The notes under the pieces were generated by a model, which saw only the letters and a program-made list of their open reading frames with translations, was not told where the DNA came from and did no database searches. The position numbers and the translations under genes are program-made. Below, in pieces: positions 8,878-20,931 of a stretch of 64,000 nucleotides of DNA; within the stretch, counting starts at the first letter, position 1; each line of letters opens with the position of its first letter. Origin of the DNA: Planctomycetaceae bacterium (GTDB lineage Bacteria > Planctomycetota > Planctomycetia > Planctomycetales > Planctomycetaceae); NCBI GenBank assembly GCA_021732845.1, contig JAKFUF010000022.1, positions 1 to 64,000 of the forward strand, read 5' to 3'.

Positions 8878-10369
8878 TCATCCGGGAGTGGCAGAGCCGT
8901 TCATGGCGCAAGCAAAGGGGGAACCACGATTCTCATGAATAATCCCCTGGACCACATTTCCCGCCACATCGGTCAGCCGATAGTCGCGGCCCGCGTGGCG
9001 GTAGGTCAGTTGTTCATGATTAAGACCGAGCAGGTGCAGCAACGTGGCCTGCAGGTCGTGCACATGCACGTGATCTTCGACGACGTTGTAGCCAAAGTCG
9101 TCTGTGCGGCCGTGGACGTGGCCGCCTTTGGCGCCGCCGCCGGCGATCCAGCCGCTGAAGGCGTTGGGGTGATGGTCGCGGCCCTCTTTGCCTGCGGCGC
9201 TGCCGCGGCGAACCTCGCCCATCGGCGTGCGGCCGAACTCGCCGACCCACACGATCAGCGTTTCATCCAGCAAGCCACGCTGCTTGAGATCCATGATCAG
9301 CGCCGCCGTCGGCTGGTCGGTCATGCCGCAGTTGTTGGCGAGCTTGTGGTTCAGGTCGCTGTGGTCGTCCCACGAGGTGTGCAGCAGATGCACGAACCGC
9401 ACGCCACGCTCGACCATGCGGCGGGCGAGCAGGCAGTTGGTCCCGAAGGCCCGCGTCTTGTCCTGGTCGAGCCCGTACATCGCCCGCGTGGCTGCCGTCT
9501 CGCCGCGGAAGTCGAGCAGTTCCGGCGCGGCGGTCTGCATCCGGAACGCCATTTCATAGTTGGCGATCCGCGAGGCGATCTCGGCGTCGCCCGTCTGCTG
9601 CTCGTGCATCAGGTTGAGGTCGTGCAGGGCGTTGAGCCGCGCGCGTTGCGTGGCGGCACTGATCCCCTGCGGCCGGCCCAGGTGCAGCACTGGATCCGCC
9701 GAGTTGCGGAAGGTGATGCCGCGATGAGTCGAGGGCATGAACCCGCTGCCCCACAGTGCGCTGCCCGCCCCCTCCAGACCATGGCCGTCGTCCGAGATCA
9801 GCACCAGATAGCCCGGCAGGTTTTGGCTCTCGTTGCCAAGGCCGTAGTTCACCCACGAGCCGAAGGTGGGGTTGCCGAACAGCGGCGTGCCGCAGTGCAG
9901 CAGCAGTTCGGCGGCGTCGTGCGTGCTTTGCTCGCAATGCAGCGAACGGATGAGGCAGATCTCATCGGCCACGGTGGCGGTGTGCGGCAGCAGTTCCGAC
10001 AGTTCCATCCCGCACTGGCCGCGTGGCTCAAACTTCCGCGGGCTGGCCATCACCTTGTCGAGCACCCCGCCGGTGGCGCTTTTCTTGGCTTCGACGAGCG
10101 AAGCCGGCATCGCTTCGCCGTGCAGCGGAGCCATCTTTGGCTTGGGGTCGAACAGGTCCAGGTGCGACTGCCCGCCGACCATGAACATGAAAATCACATG
10201 CTTGGCCCGGGCCGCGAAATGTGGCTGCGGTGTGGCGGCCCGGCCCTCGTTGGCGAGCAGGTGCCACAGGGCCATCGCCCCGAAACCGTGTGAGCCACGG
10301 ACGAGCATGTCCCGGCGCGAGAGCCGGCACGAAGACGGATGCGAAGGAGAGAAAGCGTGGTTCACGGCG

Positions 10370-10395
<26 letters not shown>
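8878..10395 (-). CDS. DUF1501 domain-containing secreted protein
   Basis: The 505-residue protein has a twin-arginine-like leader (LSRRDMLVRGSHGFGAMALW, residues 25-45). Conserved features include VGGQSHLDLFDPKP, FGRTP and GRDHHPNAFSGWIAGGG. These are the metal-site-like segments of DUF1501, a family related to the alkaline phosphatase/sulfatase superfold. It is expected outside the cytoplasm, beside its DUF1549/DUF1553 partner. The start overlaps the end of the upstream gene by about 26 bp, so the two are translationally coupled. A GTG near 10366, just after the upstream stop, is an alternative start. Catalytic activity of the family is not established. Confidence 0.92.
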
Positions 10396-12973
<2,578 letters not shown>

Positions 12974-13195
12974 GGTCAGGTCTCGCCCACAATCTTAAGC
13001 GAGCCCTCCCATGCTCGTCATGCTCACATCGGAGAAAATCGATCCGAGGGCGTCTGGTGTGTCGCGACCTGGCAATTCGATCCGATGGAAAAGGCTTCTT
13101 CTCAAAGGAGAACTCTCGGAACTATGATGTCACTGCCGTCATTGCAAACTGGCATCTGCGCGAGGTGCAGGTTTGGCGACGCTAGAGGAGCGACC

Positions 13196-13615
13196 ATGAA
13201 GATTTCAGAAGCTGTGCGGAAACTGATTCGGCTGGGCGAGGTGAGTCGGGAATACTGGGACAGGGAATTGCCCAAGGCTTTTCCGCGTTACCCCATTGTT
13301 CGTCCGGGAGAAGTGGATCCGCCGGCACCGCCAGAGGACGCACAGATCGAGTCGCTTTTGAAGCGCCTGTCGGAAGAGCAAATCTACGCCCTCATTCTGC
13401 TGATGTACATCGGCCGCGGCAGTTACAGTGCGGATAAACTCGTGGCTGCCTACGAGAATGTCAAAGAAAAGTTCTTCAGCAAGGAACTGGCAATTGCCCA
13501 AATGACCAGTGATATCGGGCTGGCGGAATACCTGACAGATGCACTTAGCGAGATGCAGAAGCGGCACATCGACATTGACCACATGAATCTCGCCAGTCCA
13601 GTCGCCGCCAGTTGA
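13196..13615 (+). CDS. DUF3775-like small protein
   Basis: The start is fixed by GAGGAG at 13185-13190 before ATG 13196; the longer upstream frame is not coding-like. The 139-residue product is mostly helical. Residues 59-75 (SEEQIYALILLMYIGRG) followed by an Ala-rich helix and an AEYL segment fit my memory of DUF3775 proteins, whose function is unknown. No catalytic motif is visible. The HEPN-domain gene starts 25 nt downstream on the same strand, so the two are likely co-transcribed. Confidence 0.8.
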   Translation: MKISEAVRKLIRLGEVSREYWDRELPKAFPRYPIVRPGEVDPPAPPEDAQIESLLKRLSEEQIYALILLMYIGRGSYSADKLVAAYENVKEKFFSKELAIAQMTSDIGLAEYLTDALSEMQKRHIDIDHMNLASPVAAS

Positions 13616-13639
13616 CATGGCGACCTTGGGAGTTTCGCT

Positions 13640-14212
13640 GTGCCGTCGAATGCGCTTACTTATCATCTGGATCAGCTTCTGAAGGATGCTGCAGAACTCG
13701 ATGAAATCCACAATCAGTCGAGGACGGGGCTTCCTGGAAGGCCGTATGGAGTGGCATCGCTGAACCGGGCCGCTGTTGTGATCAGCGTTTCTGCGTGGGA
13801 ATCATATGTTGAGGAACTGCTGCGGGAGGCACTTGAGGCACTTCGTCCACCAATTCCCCATCTCGGGAACTGGCCGGCATTGAACGCCTTTATTCGCGGA
13901 GAACTTGGGCGGTTCAACACCCCCAACTCCAACAATGTCGCCAATCTGATCAACCGCTGTCTCGGACTTCCGGATGTGACCACTTCCTGGAAGTGGCAGA
14001 ATTGCACTCCGGCACAGGCCATCGGTTTCCTTGACTCCGCCTTGGACCTGCGCCATGAGATTGCTCATGGCGTGCATCCCCGGCCGATCATCCACCTCAG
14101 CTATTCGAAAAGGCTGGCAGTTTTCATCCAGAGACTGGCCCGCTGCACGGACGATGCTGTCCGCAACCACCTGACCACGACGCTGGGCCTCGTCAACCCG
14201 TGGCCAGCATGA
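13640..14212 (+). CDS. HEPN-domain protein (RiboL-PSP/MAE_28990-like), possible RNase
   Basis: The 190-residue protein starts at GTG 13640, preceded by GGGAG about 9 nt upstream; the ATG at 13617 is out of frame. The helix VVISVSAWESYVEELLREAL (46-65) and the motif RHEIAHG at 138-144 are diagnostic of HEPN domains. R138-x4-H143 is the Rx4-6H ribonuclease signature. Such proteins act as toxins in toxin-antitoxin, abortive-infection or RNA-repair-linked systems. Here the partner would be the DUF3775-like gene just upstream, but no classical antitoxin is seen. Nuclease activity is inferred only from the motif. Confidence 0.85.
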   Translation: MPSNALTYHLDQLLKDAAELDEIHNQSRTGLPGRPYGVASLNRAAVVISVSAWESYVEELLREALEALRPPIPHLGNWPALNAFIRGELGRFNTPNSNNVANLINRCLGLPDVTTSWKWQNCTPAQAIGFLDSALDLRHEIAHGVHPRPIIHLSYSKRLAVFIQRLARCTDDAVRNHLTTTLGLVNPWPA

Positions 14213-14306
14213 GCGTTGGGTGCAGACGACAGCACGTGCTAAGGATCGCGGCAACAATAACATGGTGAAGTTGCTTGGGATGGACGCCGATTGAGGGCAG
14301 ATTCAT

Positions 14307-14344
14307 CAGCCGGCACGCGTTAGCGCGCGTTAGCGTCCGGTTCG
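14307..14344. repeat. CAGCCGG/GTTAGCG intergenic repeat copy
   Basis: CAGCCGGCACGCGTTAGCGC followed by GCGTTAGCGTCCGGTTCG. The reverse complement of 18228-18267 is nearly identical. It sits in the 406-bp gap 14213-14618 between the HEPN gene and the next cytochrome gene. Apart from this repeat I see no gene in that gap. Confidence 0.75.
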
Positions 14345-14618
14345 TGGCGTTGGCGTCTTCCGATCATCCTCCAACCGGGGGCTAAGGCCATCCGGCTCAT
14401 TGGCTGTGCGGCTCGTCAAAAATCGACAGTTATTCTTGCCGCGGTCCTAACGGCGCCATCCTCCGGAAACACGCTCGATCTTCAATTTGCACAAGACGCA
14501 TCACTCCGACAAATGTTATTCTGTTGATGCGACTGATCTGCTGAAGAGGCAGACCAACGGAAGCAGCGAAAATTCCATCGCCGGGCCGCATGCGGATAGC
14601 GAGAACGGAGACAGCAAC

Positions 14619-17600
14619 GTGAAAGCATTGATCGCCTTGGGAATGGTGGTGTTTGCCGCGACTTGGGCGCAAGCTGCCGAACCGGCGGTGGACTACCTGC
14701 GGGAGATCAAGCCGATCTTCAAGGAGCGGTGCTTCGCCTGTCACGGGGCCCTCAAGCAGCAGGCGGGGCTCAGGCTCGACACGGCCGCTTTCACCCAAAA
14801 GGGCGGCGACAGTGGTCCGGCGGTGGTGGCCAAGAATCTCGACGAAAGCCTGTTGATCGACCGTATCAGCGATCCCGAGCCATCGACGCGGATGCCTCCG
14901 GAAGGGATGCCGCTGACCGCCGAGCAGATCGCGCGGATCAAACTGTGGATTGAACAGGGGGCAACTGGCCCTGCGAACGAGGAGCCGGAAAAGGACCCGC
15001 GGCAGCATTGGGCGTTCCAATCGCCGGTCCGTCCGGAACTTCCCAAACTGGAGCGGATTGAAGCCACGGGGCATCCGGTGGATGCCTTCATCCTCGCCCA
15101 GCTCGAACAGCAGGGCCTGACGCCACGTCCATTGGCCGAGCGGCATGTTCAACTGCGACGCCTCTACCTGGATCTCATCGGAGTGCCTCCCACGGCGGAG
15201 GAACTGAAGAGTTTTGTCGCCGATCCCTCCGCGACGGCGTACGAAACGGTCGTCGATCGCCTCCTGGCAGACCCGCGCTATGGCGAGCGCTGGGCCAGGC
15301 ATTGGATGGATATTTGGCGGTACAGCGACTGGTACGGTCGGCGGCATGTGCCGGACAACTGGAACAGCGTTCCCCAGATCTGGCGATGGCGCGACTGGAT
15401 CGTGAACTCACTCAATGCCGATCACGGCTACGATCGCCTCGTCCGCGAGATGCTGGCCGCGGATGAGATCGTTCCGGAAGACGACGAGGCTGTGGTCGCC
15501 ACGGGCTATCTGGCCCGCAACTGGTACGCCCTCAACCCGAACGACTGGATGCGCAACACGGTGGAGCACACCGGCAAGGCGTTCCTCGGGCTGACCTTCA
15601 ATTGTGCCCACTGCCACGACCACAAGTACGACCCCATCTCCCAGGATAATTATTTTCAGTTGCGGGCCTTCTTCGAGCCGATTGGACTCAGGCAAGACCG
15701 CGTCCTCGGCCAGGCCGAGCCGGGTCCATTCGTGGAATACAGCTACGGGGTGCTGCGGAAAATCGAGCGGTTGGGACAGGTCCGCATATTCGACAAGACG
15801 CCGGACGCCACCACGTGGTTCTATACCGGCGGTGACGAGCGGAACCGCGTCAAAGAGCGTGGCTCAATTCCCCCAGCCGTGCCCGCGTTCTTGGGTGGGG
15901 ACCTCAACATCAATCCCGTCGAGTTTTCCCCCCGCGCCTGGTATCCCGGCCTGCGTCCCGCCATCCGCACGGCCATTCTCAATGACGCCCGCGTGGCTCT
16001 GGTCCGCACCGAGGTGGAAGTGAACAGCGCCCGCAAGAACATCGCGCCCGTGCCTCCCGAGGTCCGGGACCGGATCGCCCAGGCGGAAGCGGCGTACGAT
16101 GCCGCGCGCAGTGCAGCCACGCAGGCCGGACAGCCCGGCGCGCTGGGCGGGCAGCAGTCGCTCTGCCTGGATGCCACTCAGGGACGACGGGTGCTCTCCA
16201 ATACGCTGCCTGGACTGAAGACCTTCGAAGATGGGTCGACGTTCGAGTTCCAGTTGCTGGTGGTGAAGGACGCGCATGTCAACATGCAGTTTGCCAAGGA
16301 TCTCGTGAAAGGATTGACCGCCCTGTATGTCGGGTTCGACAGTGGGAGGATTCTCGCCTACCAGCCGGGCACGTTCACCGAGTTCGAAACGGGTCGTTAC
16401 GACTTTGCCGCCGGGCAGAAGCGGTTCCAAGTCAAACTGGCGATGGAGACCAAGGCCGACCGCGCCCTGCTGACCGTCCGCTCTCTGGGTGATGACAAGC
16501 TGCTCGTCGATGCCGTCCCCGTGGCTCTCAACGGTTGGAACCCCGTGGGTGATGCCACGAAAGGGTTCAGCTTCGATGCGCGGACGGGCAGTGTGGCGGT
16601 GGTGGACGAAGTGTTCCTGAGTGGCCCGCCCGCCGGTACGACCGACACCACACCGGCACGGCTGGTGACCTTCGACTTTGAAGCTCCCCACTACACCGAG
16701 GGGCGCGATGTCGTCGGGATCGGTGGCTGGGACGCCTCGCCCTTCGGCTCGGCACCCGCCACCTCGCAGGTCTCGGCCATCTCCGGGAACGACATGCTCC
16801 GCGAGCTGGCCCAGAATGTCGCCCTGGCGCGGCGGGCGGCGCGAGTCCCAGCGCTGCTGCAGCAATCCGCCGACGCGTCCCTGCTGGCGGCACAGTTGAC
16901 GCTCCAAAGCGTGGAAGCCCGCCTGACCGCGGATGAGGCGCGCTACAGCAATGCCACTGCAGCCAATCTTGCGGATCTCATTCGTTCGGCCAGCACGCTG
17001 GAGCGCACCGCCGCCGTGAAAGCTGCCGAGTCCGCCATCCTGGTGCAGGAACTGGCGGTGGCGAACGCGGAAGCCAAGCCAACGACCGACGCCAATCGCC
17101 CAAAGCAACTGGAGACGACCGGCAAGGCGCTGGCCGCAGCCCAAACGGCATTGGTGAAGGCCCAAGCCACGTTGGCTGATGCCGCGCAGGCCGAGAAGTA
17201 CACGGCCTTCAGTCCGACCTATCCGCAGAAGAGTACCGGACGCCGGAAGGCTCTGGCCGAGTGGCTCACCCGGCGGCAGAACCCGCTCACGGCGCGGGTG
17301 GCGGTCAATCACATCTGGGGCTGGCACTTCCAGCAACCGCTGGTCGCCACCGTCAGCGACTTCGGCCGCAACGGCGCTCTGCCTTCGAACCCCGCGCTGC
17401 TTGATTGGCTGGCGGTGGAATTCATGGACTCCCACTGGAGCATGAAACATCTGCACCGGCTGATTGTCACGAGCGCCGCCTATCGTCGGGTCTCTTCAGT
17501 TCAGCCCGGTTCGGAAGCACTGGCCCGCGACCCGGAAAACAAGCTGCTGTGGAGAATGAACGCCGGACGGATGGAGGCCGAAGTTGTTCGCGATAGTCTG

Positions 17601-18098
17601 CTGTCTGTTGCTGGCAAGCTGGATGTGACGCTGGGCGGCCAGGAGCTGGAAAACTCCGAGGCGCTGAAGACGTTCCGCCGAAGCCTGTATTACTCGACGA
17701 ATCCCGAGGGGGATGGGAAGAACGAGATGGGGGCGCTGTTCGACGCTCCCGACCCGCTCGACTGCTATCGCCGTTCGCGGAGCATCGTTCCCCAGCAGGC
17801 CCTGGCGCTCACCAACAGTGACTTTGTCCACCAGATGGGAGGTCTGGCAGCCACGGCCCTCTGGCCAGCCGGCGAGACCGCCGATGACGCCGCACGCACC
17901 CGTGGCTTCATCGTCGCCGCTTACGAACGCATCCTGTCCCGCGCTCCGACGACGGAAGAAATCGCTGCCTGCACCGAGTTTCTCACCCAACTTACGACGC
18001 TCGGCACCGAAACCAAAACGGCTGAACCTGCCCAACGGGCACGGGAGGCGCTGGTCCGGGCACTGCTGAATCACAACGATTTTATCACCATCCGCTGA
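14619..18098 (+). CDS. Secreted PSCyt1/DUF1549/DUF1553 protein with long central insert
   Basis: I place the start at GTG 14619 because a clean signal peptide follows at once (KALIALGMVVFAATWAQA) and CGGAGA lies about 10 nt upstream; an ATG at 14487 adds 44 polar residues. The 1159-residue product has PSCyt1 with CFACH at 38-42, and DUF1549 with CAHCHDHKYDP at 329. A central insert of about 500 residues includes a beta-sandwich-like part (about 515-700) and an Ala-rich coiled coil (about 780-865). DUF1553 follows to the C terminus. The DUF1501 gene downstream forms the usual pair. The last five codons and stop are part of a 76-bp sequence repeated 218 bp downstream. Confidence 0.93.
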   Translation: MKALIALGMVVFAATWAQAAEPAVDYLREIKPIFKERCFACHGALKQQAGLRLDTAAFTQKGGDSGPAVVAKNLDESLLIDRISDPEPSTRMPPEGMPLTAEQIARIKLWIEQGATGPANEEPEKDPRQHWAFQSPVRPELPKLERIEATGHPVDAFILAQLEQQGLTPRPLAERHVQLRRLYLDLIGVPPTAEELKSFVADPSATAYETVVDRLLADPRYGERWARHWMDIWRYSDWYGRRHVPDNWNSVPQIWRWRDWIVNSLNADHGYDRLVREMLAADEIVPEDDEAVVATGYLARNWYALNPNDWMRNTVEHTGKAFLGLTFNCAHCHDHKYDPISQDNYFQLRAFFEPIGLRQDRVLGQAEPGPFVEYSYGVLRKIERLGQVRIFDKTPDATTWFYTGGDERNRVKERGSIPPAVPAFLGGDLNINPVEFSPRAWYPGLRPAIRTAILNDARVALVRTEVEVNSARKNIAPVPPEVRDRIAQAEAAYDAARSAATQAGQPGALGGQQSLCLDATQGRRVLSNTLPGLKTFEDGSTFEFQLLVVKDAHVNMQFAKDLVKGLTALYVGFDSGRILAYQPGTFTEFETGRYDFAAGQKRFQVKLAMETKADRALLTVRSLGDDKLLVDAVPVALNGWNPVGDATKGFSFDARTGSVAVVDEVFLSGPPAGTTDTTPARLVTFDFEAPHYTEGRDVVGIGGWDASPFGSAPATSQVSAISGNDMLRELAQNVALARRAARVPALLQQSADASLLAAQLTLQSVEARLTADEARYSNATAANLADLIRSASTLERTAAVKAAESAILVQELAVANAEAKPTTDANRPKQLETTGKALAAAQTALVKAQATLADAAQAEKYTAFSPTYPQKSTGRRKALAEWLTRRQNPLTARVAVNHIWGWHFQQPLVATVSDFGRNGALPSNPALLDWLAVEFMDSHWSMKHLHRLIVTSAAYRRVSSVQPGSEALARDPENKLLWRMNAGRMEAEVVRDSLLSVAGKLDVTLGGQELENSEALKTFRRSLYYSTNPEGDGKNEMGALFDAPDPLDCYRRSRSIVPQQALALTNSDFVHQMGGLAATALWPAGETADDAARTRGFIVAAYERILSRAPTTEEIAACTEFLTQLTTLGTETKTAEPAQRAREALVRALLNHNDFITIR

Positions 18099-18156
18099 GA
18101 ATGGCTTTAAGAGAGACCAATCAGCCGGAGGCCGTTAGGCCCCGGTTCTGGATTAT
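18081..18156 (+). repeat. 76-bp direct repeat, first copy (overlaps gene end)
   Basis: It begins TTTATCACCATCCGCTGAGA, which encodes the last residues FITIR and the stop of the preceding gene, and ends in CCCCGGTTCTGGATTAT. A second copy with two visible mismatches lies at 18299-18374. Confidence 0.9.
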
Positions 18157-18227
18157 AAAATGTGCCGCAACTCAATATAGATGCTTGAACTACTGTTCGG
18201 GCAATGAGTCCGGTTAGGCATGCGTCG

Positions 18228-18267
18228 GAACCGGACGCTAACGCGCGCTAACGCGTTCCGGCTGATT
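18228..18267. repeat. CAGCCGG/GTTAGCG repeat copy, inverted relative to 14307
   Basis: GGAACCGGACGCTAACGCGC followed by GCTAACGCGTTCCGGCTGA. It lies between the two 76-bp direct-repeat copies. A shorter GTCCGGTTAGGC stretch just before it may be a partial copy. Confidence 0.75.
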
Positions 18268-18298
18268 TTTGAGTACTGGCCACCACTGTAAAAGTCAC

Positions 18299-18374
18299 TT
18301 TATCACCATCCGTTGAGAATGGCTTTAAGAGAGACCAATCAGCCGGAGGCCGTTAGGCGCCGGTTCTGGATTAT
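18299..18374 (+). repeat. 76-bp direct repeat, second copy
   Basis: It reproduces 18081-18156 at an offset of 218 bp, including the FITIR-stop coding end (here CGT-TGA) and the CAGCCGGAGGCCGTTAGG motif. It is non-coding in this position. The rest of the 356-bp gap 18099-18454 contains only repeat-related sequence and the leader of the DUF1501 gene. Confidence 0.9.
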
Positions 18375-18454
18375 CGAAACGCTCACGCCGGCTCGCCCGG
18401 TCCATCCCACAACACAGCACAACGACTTTTAACAGCCTTCTAAGAGAGACCCAT

Positions 18455-19957
18455 ATGCTCTCCTCACTTCCGATTCTCGATGCCTCGCAGCCCGGCCACA
18501 CCAGCCGCTCGCGGCGGTCGTTTCTGGCCGACATGGGGATGGGCTTCACCGGCCTGGCACTGGGGGCGATGCTGGCTGACGAGCGCCGCGTGGCTGCGGC
18601 CGAGGCGGCACCGCATACGCCCGGCACGCTGCATTACGCCCCAAAAACGAAATCGATCATCTGGGTGTTTCTTTCGGGTGGGTACAGCCATCTGGAGACG
18701 TTCGACCCCAAGCCGGCGCTCAACCAATATGCGGGGATGACGTTTGACAAGACGCCGTTCGAGAACCCGGTCAATTCGCCGCTGCACAAAAAACGCTTCC
18801 GATCCGTGGCTGCGGAAGAGATCAACGTGCGGGATGTGTACCCGACCATCTACCCCATGCAGGTCGGTTGGCAAAAATATGGCCAAAGCGGCATCGAGGT
18901 CACCGATTGGTGGCCGCATCTGGCCAAGCAGGTCGACGAACTGTGCATCGTTCGAAACATGTGGACGACCGACAACGACCATGCCGCCGAGAATCAGATT
19001 CATACTGGGCGGCACCGCCTGGATGAGCCACAGCCGAGCTTGGGGGCCTGGGCGCACTACGGCCTGGGGACGCTGAACGAGAACCTGCCCAAGTTCGCCG
19101 TGCTGGGCGGGCCGACCCGCTCCGACACGCGGCTTTCACTGGATTCGCTGTACCTGGGTCCGCAGCACGCCGGCGTCCCGCTGGCGCTCGACCCAAAAAA
19201 TCCCCTGCCGTTTGGACAGCGAAAGGCGGGGCAATCCGTGGACGAGCAGCGGATGGAGTACGCACTCATCAACCGCCTCAACGCGCTCTCCGCCGTCGAA
19301 TACCCGGAGGACCAGGAGCTGTTGGCCCGCATTCGGGCCTACGAGCTGGCCTTCCGGATGCAGGCGGCGGTGCCCGAAGCGATCGACTTCGCCCAGGAAA
19401 CCGCGGCCACCCGCACGCTGTACGGCATCGACAACGACGTGACGAAGACGGCGGGCGAACGGATGCTCGCGGCGCGGCGGTTGGTCGAGCGCGGCGTGCG
19501 GTTTGTCCAGGTCTACCCCTCCGCCTACGGCACATGGGACTCGCATCAAAAGCTGAAGGACAACCACACCCGCCTTTGTGCCACGGTCGACCAGCCGATC
19601 GCGGGCCTGATCCAGGACCTCAAACAGCGGGGGTTGATGGATGAGGTGACGGTCGTGTTCTGCACGGAGTTCGGCCGCACACCCGGCCTGGAACTGCGTG
19701 GCGGCGGCAAGGACGGCCGCGACCACCACCCCAACGGCTTCACCATCTGGATGGCCGGGGCGGGCATCAAGAAGGGGTATGTGCACGGAGCCACGGATGA
19801 ACTGGGCTACAACGCCCTCGGCGACGGCCACTACGTCACCGACCTGCACGCCACCGTCCTCCGCCTCCTCGGCCTCGACAACCGCCGGTTAGAATTCCCC
19901 GGCCGCAAGCGGCTGGACATCGATCATGGCAAGGTGATGGAGGATGTTCTGGCGTGA
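18455..19957 (+). CDS. DUF1501 domain-containing secreted protein
   Basis: The 500-residue protein opens with a Tat-like leader (SRRSFLADMGMGFTGLALGAML, about 18-40). DUF1501 landmarks are all present: SGGYSHLETFDPKP, CTEFGRTPG and GRDHHPNGFTIWMAGAGIKKG. It pairs with the PSCyt1/DUF1549/DUF1553 gene 356 bp upstream on the same strand. That gap is much larger than the overlap seen in the 8878-12973 pair, and is inflated by the 76-bp duplication. AAGAGAGA lies about 12 nt before the ATG. The family is proposed to be hydrolase-like but is not characterised. Confidence 0.93.
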   Translation: MLSSLPILDASQPGHTSRSRRSFLADMGMGFTGLALGAMLADERRVAAAEAAPHTPGTLHYAPKTKSIIWVFLSGGYSHLETFDPKPALNQYAGMTFDKTPFENPVNSPLHKKRFRSVAAEEINVRDVYPTIYPMQVGWQKYGQSGIEVTDWWPHLAKQVDELCIVRNMWTTDNDHAAENQIHTGRHRLDEPQPSLGAWAHYGLGTLNENLPKFAVLGGPTRSDTRLSLDSLYLGPQHAGVPLALDPKNPLPFGQRKAGQSVDEQRMEYALINRLNALSAVEYPEDQELLARIRAYELAFRMQAAVPEAIDFAQETAATRTLYGIDNDVTKTAGERMLAARRLVERGVRFVQVYPSAYGTWDSHQKLKDNHTRLCATVDQPIAGLIQDLKQRGLMDEVTVVFCTEFGRTPGLELRGGGKDGRDHHPNGFTIWMAGAGIKKGYVHGATDELGYNALGDGHYVTDLHATVLRLLGLDNRRLEFPGRKRLDIDHGKVMEDVLA

Positions 19958-20036
19958 TGTGTCGTGAGTGGGGACATACAAAGCCAAAAAGGCGCAAAGG
20001 ATGTGGCCGACAAACGTCGCGTTTGCCATCCAAGAC

Positions 20037-20292
20037 GAATCTCAAATCTCAGATTTCACAGATTGGTGCAACGACTTTGCAGGCACGAATTGCGGCGCAC
20101 CAGCGTGGGTGGAAATTCTGTGAGATTTGAGATCTGAAATTTGAAATCCTGTCTCGATCACAAATATCACGGTGAAGTCCGCCAAACCAACTACCATCGA
20201 ATCACCCGGTCCGTCCCAAGAATGACCCTCGCCCCACAACTCACCGTTTGCACAAAGACCTTTTACTGTGAAATTTGAAATCTGAAATTCCC
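20037..20292. repeat. Iterated 7-nt inverted repeats (GAAATTT/GAGATTT family)
   Basis: The left arm at 20037-20065 (CTCAAAT, CTCAGAT, TTCACAG) faces a right arm at 20112-20150 built of GAGATTT, GAGATCT, GAAATTT, GAAATCC. A further single arm, GAAATTT, GAAATCT, GAAATTC, CCTC, lies at 20269-20293. The same arm recurs at 63831-63850, again just before a gene. The gap 19958-20400 otherwise shows no gene; the minus-strand frame through it is built from these repeats. Confidence 0.7.
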
Positions 20293-20400
20293 TCGCGTCC
20301 ACCCTGCATTGACGCCCGTCTTTCCCGGTGGCAGACTGAAGCCTCTTTCTCGCAATTCTGCGGGCGGCAGTTCGAGTTTGCTGAAGTCGGGGCCAGATTC

Positions 20401-20931
20401 ATGCAGATTTCCATGCGTTGCTACGATGCGAAGCACAAGGGTGAAGAGTGGGTTTTGCAGCTTGGGAAGAAGGGGGCGCGGGTGCTGGATGAATACGGCG
20501 AGGTTCGCGCCGAATTTACTCGCGGCGAGGCCGCCGGCTCCTTTGTATTGCCCAGCTTTGCCCAGAGCATCAAGCATTTCTGTGTGCCAATCGACGGCCA
20601 GATCTGGCACTTCGACGTGTCCAAGCCCGAGATTCAACAGATCAAGTCCTTCATGGACCACTCCGTCGTCGCCGCCGGCCCCGCCGCCGTCCAGGCCGTC
20701 CAAACCCAGGCCATCCGCAACCTGCTGATCGGCATCGCCGCCACCATCGGCGGCACGGTCCTCACCGTCGGCAGCCTGGTCATGGCCGCCCAACAAGAAG
20801 GCGGCGGCCGCTACGTCGTCACCTACGGCCTCATCATCTACGGCCTCGTCATGGTCGGCAAAGGGATCTATGGCTTCGTCCAGCACGGGAAACTGCAGGG
20901 GATGACACGGGGGCGGGATGAGTCGGAGTGA
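20401..20931 (+). CDS. Small protein with C-terminal pair of membrane helices, function unknown
   Basis: The 176-residue protein starts at ATG 20401 (MQISMRCYDAKHKG); upstream in-frame sequence is repeat-derived and unlikely to be translated. The first 100 residues are soluble and mixed. Two hydrophobic helices follow at about 108-130 and 138-160, separated by a Gly-rich turn, so the N-terminal domain is tethered to a membrane. No family is recognised. It lies on the same strand as, and 537 bp upstream of, the large STAND-like gene, but there is no sequence evidence that they form a unit. Confidence 0.7.
   Translation: MQISMRCYDAKHKGEEWVLQLGKKGARVLDEYGEVRAEFTRGEAAGSFVLPSFAQSIKHFCVPIDGQIWHFDVSKPEIQQIKSFMDHSVVAAGPAAVQAVQTQAIRNLLIGIAATIGGTVLTVGSLVMAAQQEGGGRYVVTYGLIIYGLVMVGKGIYGFVQHGKLQGMTRGRDESE

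Noticed and set aside
20042-20302. 86-residue minus-strand frame
   Set aside because: Most of it is translated GAAATTT-family repeat sequence.
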